Below, piece by piece: positions 1-6,664 of a DNA stretch of 64,000 nucleotides (within the stretch, counting starts at the first letter, position 1; the number at the start of each line of letters is the position of its first letter). Made by a program: the position numbers and the translations under genes. The stretch comes from DATLGB01 sp964242305 (GTDB lineage Bacteria > Actinomycetota > Thermoleophilia > Solirubrobacterales > Solirubrobacteraceae): assembly GCA_964242305.1 (NCBI GenBank), contig CAXTBB010000011.1:32570-96569 (forward strand), written 5' to 3'. Below the pieces are notes generated by a model. It saw only the letters and a program-made list of their open reading frames with translations. It searched no databases and was not told where the DNA came from.

Positions 1-161
1 AGGTAGGCCTGCCCGTCGTGCTTGCTCGGGTGGCCCTGGGTGACCCGCCAGAAGTCGGTCGCGCCGGCGCACGTCCAATCGAGCGTGTCGCCGCCGACGG
101 TCGGCGCGGCGGGCGGCGGTGCCGTCCAGCGCCACGCCTCCCGGTCGAGGAAGCCGGTCAC
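1..161 (-). CDS. DUF1349 family protein (3' end outside window)
   Basis: Only the first 53 residues are present; the gene runs off the left edge. It starts at a GTG that overlaps the stop of the upstream oxidoreductase gene (GTGA), so it is the last visible gene of the leftward sugar operon. The peptide contains DTLDWTCAGATDFWRVTQG, which matches the start of DUF1349 proteins (concanavalin-A-like fold, often beside sugar enzymes). No catalytic function is established for most members, so its role in the locus is unknown. Confidence 0.7.
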   Translation of the reverse strand, partial: MTGFLDREAWRWTAPPPAAPTVGGDTLDWTCAGATDFWRVTQGHPSKHDGQAY

Positions 162-1129
162 AGCGCCACCGTCGTGCCGGTCTCCGCGGCGGTGTAGAGC
201 GCGGCGATCGCCCGCGACTGCCCGAGCGCGTCGTCGCGGCCGAGCAGCGGGCCCGGTTCCCCCCGCACGGCCGCCGCGAAGGCGTCGAGCTCGAGCGCGT
301 AGGAGTCGGCGACCTCGACGTCGATGCGCTGCGCCGGGCCGTCCTGCGGGACGAGGTCGAGCCCGGGCGCGACGCAGTGCCACGGGTCGCGGACGTGCAG
401 CGTGGCCTCCGCTCCCACGAGCTCGAGCGCGCTGCGGTCGGGCAGGTGGAAGCCCGAATCGAAGTGCGCGAGCGCGCCGCCCGCGAACGCCAGCGTCCCG
501 GTCATGCGATCGTCGACGCCGCTCGGGGTCAGCTCCTGCTGCGCCGCGACCGCCACGGGCTCACCCGCGAACAGCCGGGCGGCGCTCACGCAGTAGCAGC
601 CGACGTCCATGAGCGAACCGCCGTCGAGCTCCGGGTCCAGACGGACGTCACCCGGCGCGTCGCACGGCCAGGTGAAGGAGGCGATGACGAGCCGCAGCTC
701 TCCCAGCGCCCCCTCGCGCACGAGCTCGGCGGCGCGCACGGTCTGCGGGTTGTAGCGGTACATGTAGGCCTCGCTGAGCACCAGCCGCGCCGCCGACGCC
801 GCCGCGAAGGCCGCTTCCACCTCGGCCGGCCGGCGCGTGTAGGGCTTCTCGCAGAGCACGTGCTTGCCCGCCGCCAGCGCGCGCAGCGTCCAGGGATGGT
901 GCAGGCCGTTGGGGAGCGGGACGTAGACCGCCTCGACATCGGGGTCGGCCAGCAGCGCGTCGTAGCCTGCGTGCGCGCGCGGGATCGCGTGCTCCGCCGC
1001 GTAGGCCTGGGCGCGATCGCCGTCGCGGCTGGCCACCGCCACCACCTCCGCCGTCGCCGAGCGGCCGGCGCCGCGCAGCAGCTTGCGGTTGATCAGCGCC
1101 GTGGAGAGGACGCCCCAGCGCAGGCTCAC
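158..1129 (-). CDS. Gfo/Idh/MocA family oxidoreductase
   Basis: A 323-residue NAD(P)-dependent sugar dehydrogenase-like protein. The N-terminal half is a Rossmann domain starting RWGVLSTALINRKLL, followed by the family signature GKHVLCEKPYTR (EKP lysine) around residues 90-100. The C-terminal alpha/beta domain has the usual GGSLMDVGCYCVSAARL helix. The start is GTG at 1129, overlapping the stop of the DeoR gene. Members oxidise or reduce free or phosphorylated sugars and inositols; the substrate cannot be read from sequence. Operon context with a ROK kinase and a sugar ABC importer points to catabolism of the imported sugar. Confidence 0.85.
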   Translation of the reverse strand: MSLRWGVLSTALINRKLLRGAGRSATAEVVAVASRDGDRAQAYAAEHAIPRAHAGYDALLADPDVEAVYVPLPNGLHHPWTLRALAAGKHVLCEKPYTRRPAEVEAAFAAASAARLVLSEAYMYRYNPQTVRAAELVREGALGELRLVIASFTWPCDAPGDVRLDPELDGGSLMDVGCYCVSAARLFAGEPVAVAAQQELTPSGVDDRMTGTLAFAGGALAHFDSGFHLPDRSALELVGAEATLHVRDPWHCVAPGLDLVPQDGPAQRIDVEVADSYALELDAFAAAVRGEPGPLLGRDDALGQSRAIAALYTAAETGTTVAL

Positions 1130-1887
1130 GCCACGATCACCTCCACGTCGGAGGCGCGCAGCGCCGCGACGACGTCGGGGGCGGCGTCGCTGTCGGTGAC
1201 GACCACGTCGACGTCCTGGATCGTGCACAGCCGGACGAACGCCACCGCCCCGAGCTTGGAGCCGTCGGCGACGACGATCACGCGCCGCGCGCTGCGCAGC
1301 GCCGCCTGCTTGGTCTCGGCGTCGTCGAACTCGTACTCGGTCACGCCGGCCTCGACGTCGATGCCGCCCGAGGTCAGGATCAGGGTGTCGAACTCCAGGC
1401 CCGCGAACGTCGCGGTCGTCATGCCGCCCACGAAGGAGCGCTCGTGCGGGCGGACGATGCCACCCGGGATCATCAGCGTGACGTTGGGCATGTCGGCGAG
1501 CACGTCGGCGACGTAGAGGCTGAGGGCGAGCGCGCGGATGCGCAGATCGGGGCGCAGGGCCTGGGCCACGTGCAGCGTCGTCGTGCCCGCGTCGACGATC
1601 ACCGTCTCCCCGTCGCGGATCAGCGCCGCCGCCGCCGCGCCGATGCGCTCCTTCGCGGCCGAGTTGCGCAGCGAGCGCGCCGCGAAGCCCGGCTCGAACG
1701 AGCGCGAGACGTTGGACACCGCGCCGCCGTGGACACGGGTGACCATGCCGCGCTCCTCGAGCTCCTCGAGGTCGCGCCGCACCGTCATCTCGGAGACCCC
1801 CATACGCTCGGACAGGTCGGTGACCCGCACCCGCCCCGTCGCCTGCACGAGGTCGTCGATCATCGTGTGCCGCTCGCCCTTGGTCAT
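1126..1887 (-). CDS. DeoR/GlpR-type transcriptional regulator
   Basis: A 253-residue sugar-responsive repressor. The N-terminus has the DeoR helix-turn-helix (VTDLSERMGVSEMTVRRDLE, about residues 22-41) followed by the GMVTRVHGGAV wing. The C-terminal DeoRC domain shows the phosphosugar-binding features DAGTTT and VVADGSKLG. It starts with ATG at 1887, overlapping the ROK kinase stop (ATGA). DeoR proteins usually sense a phosphorylated intermediate of the pathway they control, here probably the product of the ROK kinase or the substrate of the SIS protein. The inverted repeat at 5561-5572 is its likely operator (inference). Confidence 0.9.
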   Translation of the reverse strand: MTKGERHTMIDDLVQATGRVRVTDLSERMGVSEMTVRRDLEELEERGMVTRVHGGAVSNVSRSFEPGFAARSLRNSAAKERIGAAAAALIRDGETVIVDAGTTTLHVAQALRPDLRIRALALSLYVADVLADMPNVTLMIPGGIVRPHERSFVGGMTTATFAGLEFDTLILTSGGIDVEAGVTEYEFDDAETKQAALRSARRVIVVADGSKLGAVAFVRLCTIQDVDVVVTDSDAAPDVVAALRASDVEVIVA

Positions 1888-2741
1888 GACGAGCGGACCG
1901 CGCCGAGACAGGCGGCGAGGTCGCCGAGCGTGGACGTGTGGACCTGGGCGCGCACGGGACCACCCATGGTGAACGCATCGACGGCGGCCTGGGCTGCCGC
2001 CTGCGCGCCCGGGGCGAGGGCGCCGCCCGAGAGCACGACGGCGTCGGGGGCGTGCACGGCGACCAGGTTGCGGACCCCGGTCGCCAGCGCGTCGCGCGCC
2101 CGGAACACGACGGTCGCGTCCGCGGTCTCGAGCGCCTCGCGCCCGGTGGCCACGCCGGCGGCGCGGGCCAGTGCCGTCCCGGAGGCGAGCGACTCGAGGC
2201 AGCCGCGCGCGCCGCAGTAGCACGGTGGCCCGGCGGGATCGACGACCATGTGGCCGGCCTCGCCGTGCCCGCCCGCGGCGCCGGTCACGACCCGCCCGCC
2301 CGCGACCACGCCGACCCCGACGCCGGTCCCGACGGTGACCGCGACCAGCACCTCGGCTCCGCGCGCCACCCCGAACGCCTGCTCCCCCAGCGCGGCCGCG
2401 TCGGCGTCGTTGACGACGGCGACGGGGACGCCGAGGGACCCCTGCAGCACGCCGCGCAGGTCGCCTTGGAGGTTGGGCGGCAGCGTGTGCGGGTTGTCGA
2501 CCCAGCCGCGTTCGGCGTCCACCGGGCCGGTCACGCCGACCCCGACCGCCGAGGCGCGCGAGCCCACGCGGTCACCCAGGCCGCGGACCAGGTCCGCCAG
2601 CTGGGCGAACGGGGTCGCCCGCGGGTCGTCGTCGCGCACGATCGGCTCGGCGACCGAGGCCAGGACGTCCCCGTTCGTGGCCACGGCCGCCGCCCGGACG
2701 TGAGTGCCGCCGAGGTCGATCCCGACCCGCGTCGTCAGCAC
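1884..2741 (-). CDS. ROK family sugar kinase
   Basis: A 285-residue ROK protein without an N-terminal DNA-binding domain, so a kinase rather than a repressor. The phosphate-binding motif GIDLGGTHVRAA lies at the N-terminus, the catalytic segment VVNDADAAALGE follows at about 110, and the ROK signature region contains GHMVVDPAGPPCYCGARGCLES, whose CxCGxxGCxE cysteines bind zinc. The GTG start overlaps the stop of the receptor gene. ROK kinases phosphorylate glucose, N-acetylglucosamine, N-acetylmannosamine, fructose or allose. With a SIS-domain gene nearby, an amino sugar is a reasonable but unproven substrate. Confidence 0.87.
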   Translation of the reverse strand: MLTTRVGIDLGGTHVRAAAVATNGDVLASVAEPIVRDDDPRATPFAQLADLVRGLGDRVGSRASAVGVGVTGPVDAERGWVDNPHTLPPNLQGDLRGVLQGSLGVPVAVVNDADAAALGEQAFGVARGAEVLVAVTVGTGVGVGVVAGGRVVTGAAGGHGEAGHMVVDPAGPPCYCGARGCLESLASGTALARAAGVATGREALETADATVVFRARDALATGVRNLVAVHAPDAVVLSGGALAPGAQAAAQAAVDAFTMGGPVRAQVHTSTLGDLAACLGAVRSS

Positions 2742-3715
2742 CCCTTGTACAGGTTGTCGGACACGGCGGGGGTGTCGAGATTGGCCTTGGTGCCGACCAC
2801 CGTCTTGATGGCGGTCTCCTTGGGGACGGACTTCCCGGCGATCGCCTTCAACGCGTCGTCGACGGAGGTCACGCCCATCCGCCGCGCCTGCTGGACGACG
2901 AGCGCCTTGACCAGCCCGGCCTTGAGCTGCTCGACCTGGAACGGCTGCGCGTCGCCGCTGACGAACGACACCCTGTCCTTGGCGTTGGCCTGGCGCAGGC
3001 CGGTGACGACGCCCTGCGCGTCGCCACCGTTGTAGGTGAAGACGCCGGCGAGGTCCGGGTACGCGGCCAGCGCGGCCGAGACGATCGCGGCCGACTTGCC
3101 CGGCGACCCGTTGGAGTACTCGAACGGCAGCACGGTGATGTCCGGGTGCTTCTTCATCTCGGCCGAGAACCCCTTCCGGCCCTGGTCGTTGGTCGAGACG
3201 CCGGGCGGCGCGAAGATGCCGAGCACCGTGCCCTTGTCGCCGATCTGCCTGGCGAGCTCCTGCGCGCCCTGCACGCCGTACGTCACGTAGTCCGAGCCGA
3301 TGTGCCCCGCGGCGATGCCGGCCTGCTTGAGCGTGGTGTCGACGAGCATGAGCTTGATGCCCTGCGCCGTCGCCGTCTTCAGGGGCGGGTAGAGCGCGGT
3401 GTCGTCGGTCGGCGCGATGATGATCGCGTCCGGCTTGCGCGCCACCACGGCGTTGACGATCGGGACCTGCAGCGCCGGGTCGAACTGGCTCGGCCCCTGG
3501 ATGGTGAGGTCCGCGCCAACCTTCTTTGCCTGGGTCTTGGCACCGCACTCGATCGCCTTGTAGAAGTCGTCGCTCTCGCTGCCGACGATCAGGGTGAGCT
3601 TCTTGCCCTTCGCGCTCGAGGACGAGCCCTTGGAGTCGTCGCTGCCACAGGCCGTCAGCGCCATGGCGGCGACGATCCCGCCCGCGGCGAGCGCGCGCTT
3701 CGCGGTCCACGTCAT
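2735..3715 (-). CDS. Sugar ABC transporter substrate-binding lipoprotein
   Basis: A 326-residue periplasmic-binding-protein type 1 (RbsB-like). It has a lipoprotein signal with lipobox LTAC and Cys23, followed by a serine-rich linker. The mature part shows typical RbsB features: KKVGADLTIQGPSQFD, VARKPDAIIIAPTDDTAL and LAAYPDLAGVFTYNGGDAQGV. It captures the sugar outside the membrane for the permease encoded just upstream. About 30 bp separate it from the permease gene, and its stop overlaps the ROK kinase start. Confidence 0.9.
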   Translation of the reverse strand: MTWTAKRALAAGGIVAAMALTACGSDDSKGSSSSAKGKKLTLIVGSESDDFYKAIECGAKTQAKKVGADLTIQGPSQFDPALQVPIVNAVVARKPDAIIIAPTDDTALYPPLKTATAQGIKLMLVDTTLKQAGIAAGHIGSDYVTYGVQGAQELARQIGDKGTVLGIFAPPGVSTNDQGRKGFSAEMKKHPDITVLPFEYSNGSPGKSAAIVSAALAAYPDLAGVFTYNGGDAQGVVTGLRQANAKDRVSFVSGDAQPFQVEQLKAGLVKALVVQQARRMGVTSVDDALKAIAGKSVPKETAIKTVVGTKANLDTPAVSDNLYKGC

Positions 3716-3743
3716 TGTCTGGGTACCTTTCTCTGCGCGCGGC

Positions 3744-4763
3744 TCAGCCGAGCTGCCGCGCTCGTTGCCGTTGGTCGAGGTAGACGGCGAGCACCAGGAC
3801 GGCGCCCACCGCGACGTACTGCCAGTAGGGCACGACGCCCTGGACGATGAACCCGTTCTGCAGGACCACCGGGATGAAGACGCCGATGGTCGTGCCGACC
3901 ATCCAGCCGCTGCCGCCGAACAGGCTCGTCCCACCGATGACGACGGCCGTGATGACCTGCAGGTTGTCGGTGGTGTGGCCCGCGACCGTGGTCGTCCCGA
4001 ACCGCGCGAGCGACAGGAAGCCGGCCAGGCCCGCCAGGAGGCCGGCCATCGCGTAGATGCGGATCAGGTGCGACTCGACGCGGATGCCGGCACGGCGGGC
4101 GGACTCCTCACTGGCCCCGATGGCGTAGGTGTGGCGTCCGAACACCGTCTTGGACAGCAGCACGCCCGCCACGATCGTCACCGCCAACGCGGTGACGGCC
4201 AGCCACGGGATGCCGGCCACGCGGTTGTTGCCGAAGTCGACCATGCCGGTGGGGACGGACCGGACGTCGATGCCGTTGGTGATGACCAGCGCCAGCCCGT
4301 AGGCGGCGCCGAGCGTCCCGAGGGTGACCACGAAGGCCGGCACCTTGGCCTTCGCCACGAGGACCCCGTTGAGCGCGCCCCAGGCGGCGCCGGTGAGGGC
4401 GGCCGCGCCGAGGCCGACGAGCACCGTCCCCAGCCCCGACCCGCCGACCCAGCCCATCGCCTTCGCGCCCAGCACGCCGGAGAAGACCAGCACGGAGCCC
4501 ACCGACAGGTCGATGCCCGCAGTGAGGATGACGAACGTCGCGCCGACCGCGAGCACGAGCAGGATGGCGGCGTCGGAGAGGATCGAGCGCGCGTTGTCGA
4601 GCGTCGCGAACGACGACGGCGACAGCGCGGAGAAGATCACGACGATCCCGACCAGGACGACCAGCATCGTCCCCGTCGGCCGGGTCAGGAAGCGGGCGAG
4701 GTCCGCCCGTGACGGTGCACGACGGGCTCGCGCCGGGGCCGGCGTCGCGCTCACAGCGGACAC
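3744..4763 (-). CDS. Sugar ABC transporter permease (RbsC/FrcC type)
   Basis: A polytopic membrane protein of about 339 residues in the BPD_transp_2 family. It has roughly eight hydrophobic segments and the family signatures ATFVILTAGIDLSVGSVL near residue 85 and a VVIGGTSLFGGSG loop that contacts the ATPase. The chosen start is GTG at 4763, one base after the ATPase stop codon. A TTG at 4784 would add seven residues and overlap the ATPase gene. It forms the membrane channel of the importer with the neighbouring ATPase and receptor. Confidence 0.9.
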   Translation of the reverse strand: MSAVSATPAPARARRAPSRADLARFLTRPTGTMLVVLVGIVVIFSALSPSSFATLDNARSILSDAAILLVLAVGATFVILTAGIDLSVGSVLVFSGVLGAKAMGWVGGSGLGTVLVGLGAAALTGAAWGALNGVLVAKAKVPAFVVTLGTLGAAYGLALVITNGIDVRSVPTGMVDFGNNRVAGIPWLAVTALAVTIVAGVLLSKTVFGRHTYAIGASEESARRAGIRVESHLIRIYAMAGLLAGLAGFLSLARFGTTTVAGHTTDNLQVITAVVIGGTSLFGGSGWMVGTTIGVFIPVVLQNGFIVQGVVPYWQYVAVGAVLVLAVYLDQRQRARQLG

Positions 4764-4764
4764 C

Positions 4765-5526
4765 TCAGGTCCCCGTCTCCGCAAGCGCTCCGGTGATGCA
4801 GGCGACGACCTCTTCCGGCGTCGTGTCGGCGGCGGCGAAGCGCCCGACCCGGCGGCCGAGGCGCAGGACCTCGATGCGGTCGGCGACCTCGAGCACCTCG
4901 GGGACGCTGTGGCTGATCAGCACCACGGCGACGCCGTTGTCGCGCACCCGGCGGACGAGGTCGAGGACGTTGCGCGTCTGCTGGACCCCGAGTGCGGCGG
5001 TCGGCTCGTCGAGGAAGAGGACCTTGCTCGCCCACGTGACGGCACGGCCGATGGCGATGCCCTGGCGCTGCCCGCCCGACATGCGTCCCGCGGTCTCGTG
5101 CTCCGCGCGCACGGGGACGTTCAGGCGCGCGAACACGTCCGCGGCCTCCGCGTGCATGCGGCGGTCGTCGAGGAAGCCGAGCCGGCCGAGGAGCCCGGAG
5201 CGGCGCAGCTCGCGGCCGAGGAAGAGGTTGGCCGCGGGGTCGAGCGTGTCGGCCAGGGCGAGGTCCTGGTAGACCGTCTCCACCCCGGCGGCGCGGGCCT
5301 CGAGCGGGTCGGCGAACGTCACGGTGGCGCCGTCGATCTCGATCGTGCCGTCGTCGGGCGCGATGACCCCGGAGAGGACCTTGACCAGCGTGCTCTTACC
5401 GGCGCCGTTGTCGCCCATCAGCGCCACCACCTCGCCGTGACCGACCGCGAAGTCAGCCCCGCGCAGAGCCTCGACGTGCCCGAAGGACTTGACGATGCCG
5501 GTGGCGAGGAGGAGCTGGTCACGCAT
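4765..5526 (-). CDS. Sugar ABC transporter ATP-binding protein (single cassette, FrcA-like)
   Basis: A 253-residue ATPase with one cassette, unlike the two-cassette RbsA/MglA type. Walker A is GDNGAGKST, the Q-loop is VYQDLAL, the signature is MSGGQRQ, Walker B plus catalytic Glu is VLFLDEPTAALG and the switch His is in LISHS. The first gene of the leftward operon. Start choice: the open frame extends to 5559, but a TATGGT -10 box at 5537-5542 leaves ATG at 5526 as the first start downstream, giving a near-leaderless mRNA. ATGs at 5541 and 5559 would lie in or before the promoter. Confidence 0.88.
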   Translation of the reverse strand: MRDQLLLATGIVKSFGHVEALRGADFAVGHGEVVALMGDNGAGKSTLVKVLSGVIAPDDGTIEIDGATVTFADPLEARAAGVETVYQDLALADTLDPAANLFLGRELRRSGLLGRLGFLDDRRMHAEAADVFARLNVPVRAEHETAGRMSGGQRQGIAIGRAVTWASKVLFLDEPTAALGVQQTRNVLDLVRRVRDNGVAVVLISHSVPEVLEVADRIEVLRLGRRVGRFAAADTTPEEVVACITGALAETGT

Positions 5527-5536
5527 CTGCCACGGA

Positions 5537-5564
5537 ACCATACTGTCCGAATCGAACATGTCAA
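5537..5564 (-). promoter_or_regulatory. Leftward promoter of the sugar-uptake operon
   Basis: On the minus strand a consensus -35 TTGACA (5564-5559) and a -10 TATGGT (5542-5537) are separated by 16 bp. The ATPase ATG at 5526 follows the -10 by 10 bp, so the transcript would be leaderless or nearly so. The -35 box overlaps the left arm of the inverted repeat at 5561-5572. Confidence 0.6.
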
Positions 5565-5572
5565 GTGCTTGA
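5561..5572. promoter_or_regulatory. Candidate DeoR operator (inverted repeat between divergent promoters)
   Basis: TCAAGTGCTTGA is a perfect 5-bp inverted repeat with a 2-bp centre. It overlaps the -35 boxes of both divergent promoters, so a bound repressor would block the importer operon and the SIS gene together. The DeoR regulator of the same operon is the natural ligand (inference). Confidence 0.55.
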
Positions 5573-5603
5573 TTTGAACAACAGGCGTGCTACGGTCCCG
5601 CTC
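5569..5603 (+). promoter_or_regulatory. Rightward promoter of the SIS gene, leaderless
   Basis: A -35 TTGATT (5569-5574), a 16-bp spacer and a -10 TACGGT (5591-5596) are followed after 7 bp by the ATG at 5604. This puts the expected transcription start on the start codon itself. The -35 overlaps the right arm of the operator repeat. Confidence 0.55.
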
Positions 5604-6614
5604 ATGGGTCAGGCCCCTCCGTCACGCCCCCCGGCCTACGAGAGCGACATCCACGGCCAGCCCGAGGCACTGCGCGCGCTGCTGGACGCCGGGCTCGACG
5701 CCGAGGTGGAGGGCATCGCCGCACGGTTGGCGCGCTTCCCCCGGGTGGTGATGACGGGCATGGGCGCGTCGCTGTTCGCGCTCCATCCGACCTACCTGGC
5801 GCTGGCCGCCGCCGGCGTGCCGGTGTGGGCGGTGGAGACGAGCGAGCTCCTGGGCGCGGGCGTCGGCCTGATCGGGCCGGGCGCCCTGCTGTGGATCGTC
5901 TCTCAGTCCGGCGCGTCGGCCGAGGTGGTCGCGCTGCTCGACGGTCTCCCCTCCCCCGCGCCCGTCGTCGTCGGCGTGACCAGCGACACCGCCAGCCCGC
6001 TGGCCGCGCGCGCAGACGTCGTCCTCGAGCTGCACTCGGGCGAGGAGCAGACGGTCGGCACGCGCAGCTACTTGAACACGCTGGCCGCCCACGCGCTGGT
6101 GACGGCGACGGTGCGCGCAGAGGACGCCCAGCTCGACACGGCGCCCGATGCCCTCCAGGACTACCTCGACGGCTTCGAGGCCGAGGTGACCGCGCTCGGG
6201 GAGCGCGTGCGCGGACCCGCGTCGTTCGTCATCGGGCGCGGCGCGTCACTGGCGGCCGTGCGCACCGGCGCGCTGATCATCAAGGAAGCGGCCAAGGTGC
6301 CCTTCGAGGGGATGAGCGCCGCCCAGTTCCGCCACGGCCCGCTCGAGCTGGTCGGCCCGGAGGTGGACGTCCTCGTGCTGGCCGGCGGCGGCGACGACCG
6401 CGCCCTCAACGTGCGCACGTTCGACGACGTCCGGGCGCTCGGCGGGCGTGCGACGCTGCTGGCGCCCGGTGACGGGTCGCCGGACCTGCACGGCGCCGCG
6501 GCGCCGCTCGGCGAGATCCTCCCGCTGCAGGCGCTCAGCGTCGCCCTCGCCCGTCGCCACGGCCGCGAGCCGGGCGCCTTCCGCCACATCGCCAAGGTCA
6601 CCCGCACGCTCTGA
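5604..6614 (+). CDS. SIS domain sugar isomerase/deaminase (GlmS-C/AgaS-like)
   Basis: A 336-residue protein with two SIS (sugar isomerase) domains. The first has VVMTGMGASLFALHP and the SQSGASAEVV phosphosugar-binding turn. The second has FVIGRGASLAAVRTGALIIKEAAKVPFEGM and FRHGPLELV, the C-terminal features of glucosamine-6-phosphate synthase-like isomerases. There is no glutaminase domain, so it is a deaminase, isomerase or deglycase rather than a synthase. The start is ATG 5604; the frame is open from 5565 but that lies upstream of the -10 box. It is divergent from the importer operon and probably acts on the sugar phosphate made by the ROK kinase. Confidence 0.85.
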   Translation: MGQAPPSRPPAYESDIHGQPEALRALLDAGLDAEVEGIAARLARFPRVVMTGMGASLFALHPTYLALAAAGVPVWAVETSELLGAGVGLIGPGALLWIVSQSGASAEVVALLDGLPSPAPVVVGVTSDTASPLAARADVVLELHSGEEQTVGTRSYLNTLAAHALVTATVRAEDAQLDTAPDALQDYLDGFEAEVTALGERVRGPASFVIGRGASLAAVRTGALIIKEAAKVPFEGMSAAQFRHGPLELVGPEVDVLVLAGGGDDRALNVRTFDDVRALGGRATLLAPGDGSPDLHGAAAPLGEILPLQALSVALARRHGREPGAFRHIAKVTRTL

Positions 6615-6664
6615 GCCTGGTCGACTGATGCACCTGACCGCCGGGTCGAGTTGAATCCCGGAGT

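Noticed and set aside
1884..2741. ROK protein as a transcriptional repressor (NagC/XylR type)
   Set aside because: There is no N-terminal helix-turn-helix; the protein starts directly with the ATP-binding motif, and a separate DeoR regulator is encoded next to it.
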